From: Anarhynchus alexandrinus
Lineage: Eukaryota; Chordata; Aves; Charadriiformes; Charadriidae
NCBI GenBank assembly: GCA_008711295.1
Contig: VUYV01000148.1
Span: forward strand, 550,330 to 614,329
Reading direction: 5' to 3'
DNA length: 64,000 nt
The position numbers and the translations under genes were made by a program. The notes under the pieces are model-generated. The model did not search any database, was not told the origin of the DNA, and worked only from the letters and a program-made list of their open reading frames with translations. Positions within the stretch are counted from its first letter, which is position 1. The number at the start of each line of letters is the position of its first letter. Positions 11,601-22,789 of the stretch are shown here, in pieces.

Positions 11601-14177
11601 TCACTGTGGAAAACTGCCTTTACTGAACCCCAGCTGGAGGCCGTGCAACCGCAGAGTCTGAATCGAACATCTTCTTTCTTCATTCATGCCTCAGTAGATC
11701 TGTACTAGTTCTGATGACTTTGAAATTACTCTGACTTCACATCAGCAGAATCGGGCCTAGTGCGTGGCACAGGATAAAATGCTAGTGAGTGAAGATTTCA
11801 TGTCGTTTGACCCTCTGAAGGGGGTCTGGGAGCCAGCTGGATCAGGTGGGAACAGGTCTTCTAAAAGCTAGTTAAAAGACTTCGAGTGGTTTTCTGTCTC
11901 GCTTTCTCTTTGGAACATTCACTGAGCCTTATCAAAATGCTCTGCCACAGCATTTCAGAGCGTTTAGTGTTCAGAAATTACAGGTGACTGTACTTTGCTC
12001 TAAAAAATGCAGTAGGAGTGTGGGTCGTCGCCCCCCCTCCCCTCCCCAAATTATTTATAATAAAAGGTAGTTTGAAGCCAAACCTCAAAGTTCCCAGATT
12101 TGTTTTGATTTTTACAAAATGCTTCCAATCAGCAGACTTCTCTTAAAACATGGAATTTATATCAAAATCAAGTTGGCTTGTTTTGATGGAATAGCATTTT
12201 CTGTCAGAAAAGGTGGTGTAGGGAAATTTAACTGTAGCTAACACAACAGAAGCACTCACAGACACAGCAGGATTAGAACAAAAATGTATAGAATGAGAGG
12301 AAATGCATTGAGATCCGCCTGCTGATGGCTACTAAACCTTTTGAATAGACTTCGTGGCCCTCTAATTCACACCCTTCAAATGCTCTACCTGCAGCAAACC
12401 ACATACCAGTACAGCATCTCTGTACCCTGCTAGGGCCAGGGGGTGTGCCTGGTGTTAGAGCGAAATAAGGCTGTGCCTGCAAAGTGTCTGCTCTTTTTAA
12501 TAAAATACGGGCTTTCATTTTAGCAAGTGATCTCACCACAAAGTGCTAAGTGTTGTAAACAGTTTTCAGCAAGACATTTCGGGTGCTGAAAACTGACTAC
12601 TTAGGTAGCTGCAGTTGATAAAAAGCAAATGTAAAAGCAGAAGCCTTCTTATTGAGCTCAGTAAAGGCAATATTCTGCTTTCCTGGAGTTTTCTGCTCAA
12701 ATCCCTCTGGCTGACTACAGTCAGCTGTGTGCCTGCGACTTTGGCTCATAATCTGTCTGTGAGTTATGTCTGAAGTTAAAAGCTGTCTTTTGAGCATTCA
12801 GCCCTCGGCACGGGGTCTCTTGGCTTAGCCCGCTTTGTCGGCAGTCTGAGCTTCGATGAATTTCTTCTGTTCGTTGTGGAGTAACATGAGTTTGTTCTGT
12901 GTTTGCCATGGACTAAGAGCATTTCTGTAGATGATTAGTGTGGCTTGGATAATGCAGGGTAACCGATTGGTTAAGTTTCCACAGCTTGCATGTCTAAACC
13001 CCACAGTATTACGCTTCAATATATTTCATTTTCCGCGCCTTTAAATGGAGGAGATTCATTTCTGTTCCTTCATGGACAGCTGTAGCACTGTACACTGGCT
13101 CCTGTTCTCTCTTCTCTTGAGACGGTATGTAATATAGAGGGAAAAAGCAGGGGCTGACCGAGGACTAGCTGTTCTGGCTGTAGCAGGTATTTGCTATACA
13201 GCTACAGTGATGTACAATTTGGACTGTTGATAAGAAGCAAAGACCACTGTTGCTCTTAATTTCACTGTATGGCCAGTTAATCAAGTTAATCTTTGAATAC
13301 TATGGTCAAATGGGTGACTGAAAGGCAGCAGGGCATTTTCAGAGAAGCCGCCAGATTTTCACAAGGTCTCAGCAGTAAATTTGTGGTTGTTCTTGCTCAC
13401 CTCTGCTCTCATGGGACTGGCTGGGGCAGGGTAAGTGGTTGGGATCTTGCACCTTTCAGTTATGTGCTGGAAGTGGGAAGCTCAGAAGGGCAACAGAGGT
13501 TACGATCATGGTCATATGAGCAGGTTCACTCGTGGTAAATCAGGCTACCCTGAATTTTTAAAAGCAATAGCTGAAACATAGAGTTCAGCTACTTTAACTC
13601 CACAATTGCATTGCATTCACAGCTGCTTAAATTACGAGCATACTTTCAAACATGGGCCCAAGCTGCTGTAGAGAAATTTACTCCAGGTTTGTGCCTTAAA
13701 TTTGCTTCCCCCCTGTTGTACTGCTCCTGGGCAAAGAGGTGAACACAGCGCAACTGCGGTGGTGACACCAACATTCTGCTAGGAGTTGATCTGTACAAAC
13801 CACTTAAGGTCTCCCATCCTCCTGATCTCCTGGGTTGTGCTAGCCATGAATAGACAGAGATCCCAGCTCGGCAAGAGTGACTTGGCTCAGCAGGTTTTAG
13901 GGGCTCTATTGCAACTAGGTGTAAGGCAGAGCAGAGCATGGGCTTGGAGACGGTTGTTGTCTGGGTGGCAGGAGCACTGGGGCTCACAGATGCTTTTCTT
14001 GACTGCTGTTTGGTATCCTCCTCACCTAATTGTCCCACCATTAACTCCCATTCTCTCCATCTCGTTGGCATACCTGCCAGCTTTTACCTGTCAGGCTTGA
14101 AGTGCAAGAGAGAGAGGGGTTGTCCTGTTGGATTTGCGGTGGAGAGGCAGCTTCAGATACACAGATACACATCAAGT
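11601..14177. other. Unique noncoding DNA
   Basis: A C-rich run lies at about 12030-12048, followed directly by AT-rich sequence to about 12240 with repeated 'tttt' and 'aaaa' words. The part at 13640-14100 is open in more than one frame on both strands but gives no recognisable domain. Nothing else could be supported. Confidence 0.65.
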
Positions 14178-14541
14178 GAAAAGAGGTGATGGCAGGTTCA
14201 AACCAAGCAAAAGGAAATACTTCTTAGGCAACATGTAATTTAAGCTGTGGTACTCCTTGCCGTCAGGACACTGTAGTACAAAAAAGGCTATGTGGGTTTG
14301 AGGAGAGATTGGACACAGTCAAGGAATAAAGATCTCTTGAGGGCTATTAAAGACAGGCACAAAGCTCTCACATGGAAAGTTCCTGTGTGGCAGATCACTG
14401 GGAGCAGGGGGAATACTCTGGGGGAGGGTTGCTATGTGTTTGTCCAGTTCTAATGACGTTTCTTGGGTACCCGTTATTAGGCATTGAGTAGTGGACTGGC
14501 CTGATCTGTGGTCTGGCCAGTTGCTTCACTCCTATGCTATG
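14178..14541 (+). mobile_element. CR1 LINE 3' end, best preserved in the window
   Basis: The run starts with 'gatggcaggttcaaaccaag' (14187-14206) and goes through 'caaaaggaaatacttctta', 'taagctgtggtactccttgc', 'gaggagagattggacacagt' and 'gagggctattaaagacagg'. It reaches 'gtggactggcctgatctgtg' (14491-14510) and ends in 'ttcactcctatgctatg' (14524-14540). This is the standard order of the CR1 3' untranslated region in turtles, crocodilians and old avian subfamilies, which ends in a short tandem such as 'ttcttatg'. No reverse-transcriptase part is left. The degree of change says the copy predates recent CR1 activity. Confidence 0.8.
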
Positions 14542-16097
14542 AGACCCCCAGACTGCCATCTTTCCAGCAATCAGAATTCAGTAACGTCTCCATTCCTTGC
14601 TTGTTTCTGCCCATTGCCTCTGTGTCCTTTCCAAACATCCCCTTCCACCTAATGAGAACAAGAGCTAATTGAGCTTTCTTCTCTGGTCCCTTGGAAGTGA
14701 CAAGACTGAGAGGCTTCCCTAAAACACATCCCTGGGCGATGTACTGTGAGGGTGCAGCCAGAGAGTGGGAGTGAAGTGGTTAAACAGTAGAGGGTTCTGC
14801 CAGGCAGTGGGTAAAACGTGGCTGATTCTCACCCTAGAGTTGAAGTGCTAAAACTACGTGCAAATACTTCAATAAATAGCAAGCTCATAAATAACTCGCA
14901 ACATTGCACTTCATAATAAACCAGTGACAAACGTTACATCTTTCTACAACGTGGATTAATGGTAATGGGGGTGGGAAGAAGGAGTGATGTCTGTGAGGTG
15001 GTATTAAAAATCACTTACATTTCACAGGTTCCTATAAAAGGGAGACTTGTGCAAAATAATTAATCATGCATTATAAATGCAGCTTTTATTAAAGACAAGC
15101 AAAAGCATAAATACAGCCAAGCCCTTAAGCACTTGTTCTTTGCAATGGTTAGAAAGTGTTTGGAAATACGAGCCAACACATGGGATCCAGTTTAGCTCTA
15201 TTGTCGGTGCTGGAAGAAAAGCTGTGATGCAGAGGTGGCTTTGCTGCCTTATTCTTGTCTTTCCTACAGTCTGGCATGGACTGCACTGGATAGCCACAGA
15301 TTTTCCTATGCCTTGCAGTCCTTGAGATCTAGGAACAGGCCAGTTAGATCCTTCCAAGGACTTGTCCTGGAGATGACCTCTTCAGAGCACTGTTATACAT
15401 CTGTCTATGCTGCCCCTGTGCTAGCTGGAGATTCCCGCAGTCGTAGAAGACTAAAACCTTTGCCAAAGCCCATTCAAAATAACCCACAGAGTGTCCCACC
15501 GAAGCAGCGGAGAGTGTTAAGAGGAGGTTAGGGAGCTGGTTTCCATAAGTGTTCCCCATGGAGAGCTGTCACAGCAGTTTCCTCATTGCATTAGGAAAGA
15601 TGAGTTTGTTGATGAGAATTGTGGTAGTATTTGGCTCTCCCAAATCCTGGATCTGAGGAATGGAAACTTTGGGGGGGGGTCTTTTTTATTCTCCTTGGGT
15701 TAGATCTGTTTTTTCAAGTTAAGTCTAAGCTTTGAAAGAGAGAAGGTGGCAGAACTAGAAGGTGATGCAAGAAGAATATTAAGGGGAAGGGGGATTTTAT
15801 GACAGCACAGTAAGAGATATGATTTATTTTGTCCTTCAAGCACTTTCTCTCGAAGGCTGCTAAAGCCCATTAAAACTTCTGTCTGAAGCTATGGTGAAAT
15901 TCACTCCCTGGAAAGGACAGAGGTTTTACCATGGGGAGCCAGAAGTGGTGATGGCTCTGATTTCATTAGCAGAGCAGTTATCTGAGCTAAAATGGTTTCT
16001 GCTAAATTAGCAGGGGCCCATGTTGCAATTAAAGTGCTACTGTTTTGTAACCAAAGTCACTGTCGTTTGTTCGATTTTTGAGGGTGAGCCAGAAGAC
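14542..16097. other. Unique noncoding DNA
   Basis: No gene is visible. A run of nine G lies at 15671-15679. The 14830-15070 part is AT-rich with 'aataaa' words. Nothing marks it as a gene 3' end. Confidence 0.65.
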
Positions 16098-16180
16098 CAT
16101 ATTCAGAATCACAGAGCTGTCAAACAGCAGGTACCAAAGGGATTTCAGGAGATCATCATATTCACAAATCCTCCCCAGCT
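16098..16180 (-). mobile_element. Possible antisense CR1 3' tail fragment
   Basis: The segment 'cagaatcacagagctgtcaa' (16104-16123), then 'ccaaagggatttcagga' and 'gatcatcatattcacaaat', resembles the reverse complement of the CR1 end ('agaatcatagaat', 'gaagggacctcaggaggtcatctagtcca'). It does not continue clearly to the right. The match is short and could be coincidental. Confidence 0.4.
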
Positions 16181-18649
16181 CCACCTGTGCTAGTCCTTTC
16201 CTTGGACTTCTGTAATGTTCAGCAGCCCAAGGTTCAGTGTCTAAGGTTCAACACCAGACATATCCAGCCTACAGAGTGTGTATGGTGCAGAGTTAGGATG
16301 CAGTGTATAAGCAAGACCATTCCTTGCATGTATCTTGCCTGTGCAATACGGCATTTCTTCATGTGTGAGTCAGGAATTAGTCACCATGCTAGCTCTTCTG
16401 TATGACTTGCAGCCTCTGAATTGTTTTTTATGGCCCGGAGCTCTCATGCTCCAGGACTGTATGGAGACATACACAATGGAATAAATACTGGATAAGTCTT
16501 GCAAGAAGCCCCTTTGTCAGTGTGGTGTCAGCGCAGAAAATATGGTACATGCTGGAAAAGCAGAAATCCTGGTGTTAAAATCCTCCCGTTTTGCTCAGAT
16601 CCGTCCTTTTGGCTGCCAGGTCCTGGTTCCTCCAACCACAGAGCCTGTGGCTCCAGTTCTTCTCTGGAGACTAGCCAAGGGTGCTGCTAACTCTCACCAT
16701 TGCTGCGTTCCTGTGTCTGCTGACTGCTCCGAGGTACGCAGGGGCTTCCCAGGACCGTTTTGACACAGCATATGTCCTGAGCTGTCACACTGGCTATTAA
16801 ATATTTAATTCATCCATGACTTGAGGACCAGCCGTGATCAAAGGGACAAAGTAGCTGCTGTTCAGCAATGCTTGTTAATCAGAGCAGTTCTCATGAACAG
16901 CTCTGACAAGATCTTGAGAGAGATTTTTTTAAATTTCCATTGGGGTGCTTGGATCTGTCACCCTGGAAAGAGGATACCTGTCAGCTCGTAGCTCAACAGA
17001 GCATCCTCCTCTTTCTCCGAGTCCCTAAAGACCAGATCTCATCTAACAGTAGAGATGCCACATATATCATGCCTTTTGTCTGGCTACTGGAACTGGAGCT
17101 AAGCTTTGAAAAATGGGTCATCTTTGAATGATTCTGGTGAAGAGGAATTGACGAGAAATTCCTGCATCACCCAAGCCTAAACTTGATGGTTCCCCCTTTC
17201 ATTTGGAGACAAGCTGTGATCTGGAATTAAAACACAAGTCATGCTCTTTGCTATCACTTAATGTTCAAGTAAAGTGAATTTTCAGCAACTTGTGGAACTG
17301 GATATTAGTTCTCCTGTTGTTCTTGCTAAATACGGGGTACCACAGAACCACTCTCTTATCTGTATCTTATCTGTGCCCTTGAATCTGCAGTCAAATCTCA
17401 ACTGTCCCACATCTTTCTTCCCCTTCAATCTGCAAACTGGCTTCTCCGTTCATACTGGACTACCTCCAAACATTGCCACTGCCTGAAGGGTCCCCAGGCT
17501 CCAGCATCAAATCCAGCTCTCTTTGCTTTTTCCTGGTCTTTACCCTGGAATGACAGAGGTCTGAAATGCCTTCCTACCCATCTGTTTTGTCCAGCCCCTG
17601 GATGAAGCTCTCTTCTTTGTTGCTGCACTATTTGACATGTGTAAGGCTATGAAGCATCTGCATGGAATACAAGTCGCTGAAGTTACAGCATCTGGACACA
17701 CAGGGGAAGAGCAGGAATGGTGGAGAAATCCCTCGTTCTCAATCTCTCTAGGTGGTGAGAGATCTTACAGCTGTCACCTCTTTTTATTTCTTGCCCTAAA
17801 TGATGACTAGGCTTCTCTTGCCTGTCAAGTTGCTTTGCCAACATTGTAAATACTTTCCATTACCCATTCAAACACCATTCAGCCAGCTGTTTCTTGTATC
17901 TCTCTTGCTTATAAATCCAACCCTTAGTTAATATATTTATTTAGGGCAATTAGTTCTACAGCTCCGAACACTGCTTCCTAGGTCAGCCCGAGTTAGCAGT
18001 GCTTTTCATTCTCTTTCCCCCTTCTTTTCTTTTTCCTTCTCCATGCTATCTTGCCCAATTTTCATTCTGCCCTATTTTACTGCTGCTAAATTCAGAATCC
18101 TCTTTTTCCTACACCCTCAATTTCTCATTGAAATGCTGCCTCTGCTCCCACACCTTGGACCCTAGATGTTAGCTAGCCTGTTTGCTGATGGGTAACCTGC
18201 CGGCCAAAAGCAGAGCCTGACAAATCCAAACCATCCTCTTTTCCTTTGCTGGATGTGCTGTGTGTCCCCAGACCTCCGCAGTGCCTGGTGTCCAGCTTCC
18301 TTTGCAAGTGCCTTGTGCGTTTCAGGTCTGAAAAGCCTTATGCCCGTGATGAGCGGAGGCTCCTAGTTTGACTGTTGTCCTTTATATCTCTGGATCTTTT
18401 CCAGGTCCTGGAACACCATTCTGTAGCTTTCTAATTAAAAATCTTCAAAGAAGCAGAGAGGACGTATGGGGAGCTGAGAGCAGCCGAGTGAACTCTGGAC
18501 GCCTATTCCCTGATGCCTTCTTTGTCCTTAGCTTCTGTGGGCTGGGGTGTTTGCTAGGTAGTCGGTTCTGATCACAGGAAGAACATTTTATACAACCACT
18601 GCTATTAGCGATAATGAGAATAAATGATACAATAATGAAATCGTATTAT
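16181..18649. other. Unique noncoding DNA, partly pyrimidine-rich
   Basis: The 17750-18140 part is pyrimidine-rich on the plus strand with many CTT and TTC words. A part at 17380-17630 has L2-like wording on the plus strand ('tctccgttcatactgg', 'tgaaatgccttcctaccc'), but too little to assign a family. No gene is visible. Confidence 0.55.
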
Positions 18650-18760
18650 ACACTTTTCGATGAGGGCCTTTCATCTGAAAGATTTCGAAGTGCTTTAAAA
18701 GGCTACTGAACACAGAAATCATTTTACTCACCAGGGAAATTCAGCCAGTGCAGGAACGGT
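18650..18760 (+). mobile_element. MIR/L3-like SINE remnant
   Basis: The block 'tttcatctgaaagatttcga' (18669-18688), then 'agtgctttaaaaggc' and 'cattttactcaccaggga', resembles a common amniote repeat part ('tcatctgaaagattcaaagtgctttacaaa', then 'attttacagatggggaaactgag'). It is a decayed old copy. Subfamily and exact ends are not determined. Confidence 0.4.
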
Positions 18761-19364
18761 ATGTGGGGAACTATTGGAAAACATACACTGAGCATACGGG
18801 ACAGTTCAGTAGGGGGAGCAAACATACTGGATTCAAACAAAATTGCTGCCTACATTTAGGGGAAGAAGCAGGCTAGAATGCCTTTTCTGTGGAGAATTAA
18901 ACAGCTACCCCTTGGCTAATACCTGTTGTTGGCACGAGACGGATATGAGATTTTATGATCAAGGCTGGTATTTTCTTAAAGGAGCTCAGCTGCTTGACTG
19001 TCATTTAATTCTGGTTCCTAACTACCTTTGGTTGTTTTGAAGATGCCAGCCCACCCCGATTTCACATTCCATAGGGAGAAGGAAACTTCTGCAGCTGTGA
19101 TTGCCTTTTTAACCCTGCCTGCAATGGGGATTCAGGGCTGGCTCAGAGAGAAGAGCATTACTCCCTAAAAAGCCAGGTCACAAGTATTTCTCTTCCTCCT
19201 CTACTGCGGATTTTGTTTTCCCTTGAGATCTCCCATCCAAGTACTGACCAATGCTTGACCCTACTTAGTTTATGAGAGGTCGACAAGATGAAAATCATAG
19301 CAGAAAATTTCCTCAGCATATTTATCTTTTGTAAAGGGGAAAAAAATCAACACAAAACCCTAAC
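18761..19364. other. Unique noncoding DNA
   Basis: Nothing recognisable. The right end, at about 19310-19360, is A-rich and adjoins a candidate splice donor on the minus strand. Confidence 0.6.
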
Positions 19365-19941
19365 CTCTAAAGACACCAGCTGCCTCCTGCTTATTAAATG
19401 GTCCTTGTTTCTGTTTATAGAAGTAGATTGAATAGGGCTGGCCCTGCTGCTCTCTGCGAACGGGAGCTGTGTGCATTCCCCAGTGATATATGAGGTTAAT
19501 AATATTCGCAGTACAAGCATTATGCAAAGCAGGACATCCGTTCTGCTGGTTGGCAACCAAGGAGCGGTAGGCAAAGGCGACAATGCAATCAATCTCCAAG
19601 CTCTCCACACTCCGTAGCTGCCTGGGCTGACACTGGCCCCGCTGAATGCTGGAGTGTGGCTGAGCACGCCAGCCGTCTCCCTGGGCTCCGTGCTTGTGTT
19701 GAAAGCTGGATCTGTCACTGGGAACCCAGTATCTTGAGCTCTTTGGTTTGCAAACAGTTGGTGTTGGTGAAAAGATGGGCCTGCTAATAATGCATGAACC
19801 TCTTGCAACACTTGATGCATTGAGGGGCTGGGTGCGAGGCCTTTGGAAGGAGGAGGGAAGGGAATTCCTTTCCTTTCCTGCTTTGATGGTCTGAAGAGGA
19901 ACATAATGGTCTCTCCAGGCCTCTATAAAAGCCTTGAAAGT
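19365..19941 (-). other. Candidate internal exon, unproven
   Basis: On the minus strand, a good 3' splice site (pyrimidine-rich 'cttttgtttctttgcag', 19942-19958) is followed by 577 nt open in one frame. The stretch ends where 'ttagag' meets 'gttagg' at 19359-19364, a moderate 5' splice site. The open frame would start in phase 0 with residues TFKAFIEAWRDHYVPLQT and holds a later segment SVESLEIDCIVAFAYRSL. I recognise no domain, signal peptide or membrane segment. A second frame of the same strand is open over nearly the same span, and an open run of this length is expected about once by chance in a window this size. No upstream or downstream partner exon was found. Treat as a lead only. Confidence 0.15.
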
Positions 19942-20204
19942 CTGCAAAGAAACAAAAGCGGGTATTTGGGGCTCAGTCTGTGATGCCTCATGGTGGACAC
20001 GGTTGGTCTGTGAGAGCTCATAGCCTGGAGGAGATCACAGAGGGAGCAGCATTTGCAGACAAATTGAGTATGACCTTTCTTGACACACCAGAGGATTGAA
20101 AACCCTATCATGGATTGACTCATTCCCCAGGAAAAACACCGTTAGTCTTACAGGACTCTGGCAGCAGGTGACAATATGAACAACAGGAAGAGGGCACGTA
20201 AGGG

Positions 20205-20357
20205 CAATGTGGCAGCTCTGTCAACAGAGGTATTTAAGAACATATTAGACAGCTCTGACAAATGTGTGAGGTGTTAGACTCCTGCCTTGGAGCAAGTGGA
20301 ATGGACAAGATGTCTCTCAAGTCCTTCCCAGCCCTGCCTGCTACTGCCTGTGATCGA
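20205..20357 (+). mobile_element. CR1 LINE 3' terminal fragment
   Basis: The phrase 'gaggtatttaagaacatatt' (20227-20246) and 'agacagctctgacaaatgtg' are followed by 'ggacaagatgtctctcaagt' (20303-20322) and 'ccttcccagccctgcct'. This copies the final CR1 segment ('gaggtctttaagaacaggtt', 'ctggactagatgacctctc', 'ggtcccttccagccctac'). The terminal octamer tandem is not clear, so the end is approximate. Confidence 0.65.
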
Positions 20358-21179
20358 CACCGCAGGAGTGGGCACTTACACACCGAGGCCCTTACTCATC
20401 CTGCCGGAGAGCAGGATTCATCCAGGGCAATAAATTATTCAGGGTAGTTTGTCTTCCCGGAGAGAGTGGAGCCCAGCTCCGTTTACTGATGTCTGGCTGA
20501 GGGTGATCCCACATCCACTGAGGGGATGTGAGCTGCTCTGCAGGCTATTTTGGAGGCAGAGGTGGGTGAGGAGCAGCTGAAGCCATTATATGAGCTGTTT
20601 GGAACTGCCGTCTGCTTTCATTGAGTGAAGTTTGAACCCGTGATTCAGAGCAGGGACTGCTTACACACAGACCTCTTTCCCTTTTCACCACAGAGGCTGT
20701 GATGGGGAGAGCTGGCAGTACAGATAATTAACAGCAATGGTTGTTGGGGGTGAGGAGAAGTATTTGGGAAGTATTTGAGTCAGAGAACACTCTGAGAAGT
20801 TCCTGCCTTTAAATAGCCAAGAGCGAGAGGGAAAAGGAGACATGAGAAACTATCATGAAAATGATGTCTTGACCAAAATTCACCTAGGATCAGTGCTGGG
20901 CTATCTGAGGGAGCAGTTATTTGTGTTAAGAGTCAGGAGAGTTATCAACAAGCAAAAATGAGTTTAAGAAACCTGGATGCATCTGGTCTGGATTTTCTGG
21001 CAGCTGTTCCAGGAGTGGGGACCATCAGCAACCCATTTCCACCACACTTGGAGGACAGTAGCATTTCCAAGCCCTTTATTCCTGTGGTGAATCAGATAAA
21101 TCGGCTAGGAGATTCAAGAATCATTAGGAGGAAATGACTAATGCAGAGCAATAACAGGCATTTTTTTCCCTTAGAAAAT
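20358..21179. other. Unique noncoding DNA
   Basis: No gene, RNA or repeat could be supported here. A short inverted repeat ('cacatccactgaggggatgtg', about 20510-20530) is likely chance. Confidence 0.65.
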
Positions 21180-21490
21180 CTAGGCTAAAAAGAAGCTTGA
21201 ATAAATGCATGTAGTAGATTATTTACTCTAAGCTATTCACCTACCTCAACTTTAAACTAACTAGTTGAATGACTTGCTTGTGCTTAAAATAAATGTGTAT
21301 TTTAACCTAAGCACATTGTAGAAAGCCTCAAACCACTAATGCTGCTATCGGCTAAATATATTTTCTCCGAGTATATACAAGGCTCTAATTAAAGTTTTGT
21401 CAGACATTCCATTATATGTCTCTCATCTCCATCTCTTAATATTTATCACCCATTTTCACATCACTCCAGACTTATTCTGAGCAATCGCTC
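21180..21490. other. AT-rich conserved-looking noncoding block
   Basis: About 310 bp of AT-rich sequence without simple-repeat or transposon character. It contains 'actaactagttgaatgac', 'gcttaaaataaatgtg', 'ggctaaatatattttctc' and 'gctctaattaaagtt' (TAATTA at 21386-21391). This texture is often seen in conserved noncoding elements of vertebrates, but conservation cannot be shown from one sequence. Confidence 0.25.
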
Positions 21491-22571
21491 AGACCTGGCA
21501 TGATACTTCCCCCTTGAAATGGATTTAATCCACCAATGGTGGTTTCAAACCTTCAGAGCATCAGTAAAGGTTGTTTCCACTTGGCTTTAAAATGGGTCTT
21601 TGGCCATCTGCTGCCCACTGCCTGTCCCTGCCACATGCAGTTTGCTGTGGGCTGGGCTTGTTTCCCAGCGTGGGCTCTCTCATTTGGCTCTGGCCACGCA
21701 GGGACCGGAGGGAGTGCTTCCCATCTCATTGTCATCCACTGTGCCTGCGCAAGGGTGGTCTTGGGATGGAGCCCTTGCTGATAGAGGTTGCCTGTCATGT
21801 CTCGATCCCACTCTTGGCAACAACTGTCTGTCCCATTGCAGCCAGAGTTGGGTCCATGTTGACTGGATCTGGTTTCTGGCACAGAAAAGCAGTGTTTCCA
21901 TGATAATGTTCATGGCAGGTGTCGGCTTGGGTTTTCTAGGATAAACCTGGCTTCCCATAACTCTCCTGCTGTGGCCCAAGGTCTTGAATGTCCTTCCAGG
22001 CTGGCGTCAGGACTGCAGGTTGTCTGTGGTTGGTCTGAAGGACTCCCTGTGAGTTGTGTGAGAGTGACTCCACTCCACGACTGCACGTTCACCCCTTTCT
22101 GGGCTCCCTTGGACCTGTGTATTGTGGTACCAAGCAAGTGGCTCATCCCTGTGTCTTGAATCTTGCAAAGTAGGGTGCCAGTGAGACATTGCTGTCTGGG
22201 CTCTGAGACGCTGTAGTTGGACTCAGAAATGCCATTTCCAGTTCTGCCGCTCACCTGCCAGCTCCCTTCCTCAGGGAGGAAGTGGTGAGTAGCATCTCTC
22301 ATGGCCTTTATTTTCATACCAGACTTTATAGTTCATTCTCACTGGGGCTTATAGGTGCTCCAGATGACAGCAGAGAGACCCCAGTGTCCTGGGGATTGGT
22401 GGCAGCAAGGACCCCTCCGTCTAGCTGGGCTGTTTTGCTTTCCCTGGGAGTAGGGGCCATAGGGCAGGAGATGGCAGGAAGGGAGGCTTCAGAGAGCAAA
22501 GAGCAGGGTAATCTGTGGGCATCGGTATGTAAGCGTGCTGTGTCAACTATGCTAATTCATTTTGGCTGAAT
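21491..22571. other. Unique noncoding DNA, open in several frames
   Basis: The part at 21540-22320 is open for 80-135 codons in at least four frames on both strands. That is what a locally stop-poor composition gives, and it argues against any single frame being coding. No domain is seen. Confidence 0.55.
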
Positions 22572-22650
22572 GAGAAGCATTTATTATATGTCAGGGGGAA
22601 TGTGATGAATGGGAAGTCAAGTTTTCCCCTGTATTATTTCAGCTCTCTGG
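22572..22650 (+). repeat. Copy 1 of an unclassified dispersed repeat pair
   Basis: The stretch with 'tttattatatgtcag' (22579-22593), 'gtgatgaatgggaagtca' (22602-22619) and 'attatttcagc' (22634-22644) parallels 34407-34475 on the same strand in the same order. Over about 62 aligned positions I count roughly three quarters identical, with one 5-base gap. The family is unknown. Candidates are an old SINE tail or a duplicated conserved element. Confidence 0.35.
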
Positions 22651-22771
22651 TCTGTGGGTGATTTATTCAGTAGCATTTATGGTTTTACTAGTCTAAAACC
22701 AAAGGGGAAATTTATTCAACCTTTTCCTGCCTTTCTTTTTTTTCCCCTTTCTGTTTTATTATATTTCTGCT

Positions 22772-22789
22772 CCCCCCCCCCCCCCCCCN
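22772..22789. repeat. Poly-C run ending in an N
   Basis: Seventeen C bases (22772-22788) are followed by a single N at 22789. The N most likely marks an unresolved homopolymer length or a small gap in the assembly. Confidence 0.95.

Noticed and set aside
21536..22317. Overlapping frames up to 135 codons on both strands
   Set aside because: Same reason: openness in four or more frames, no domain, no framing splice sites.
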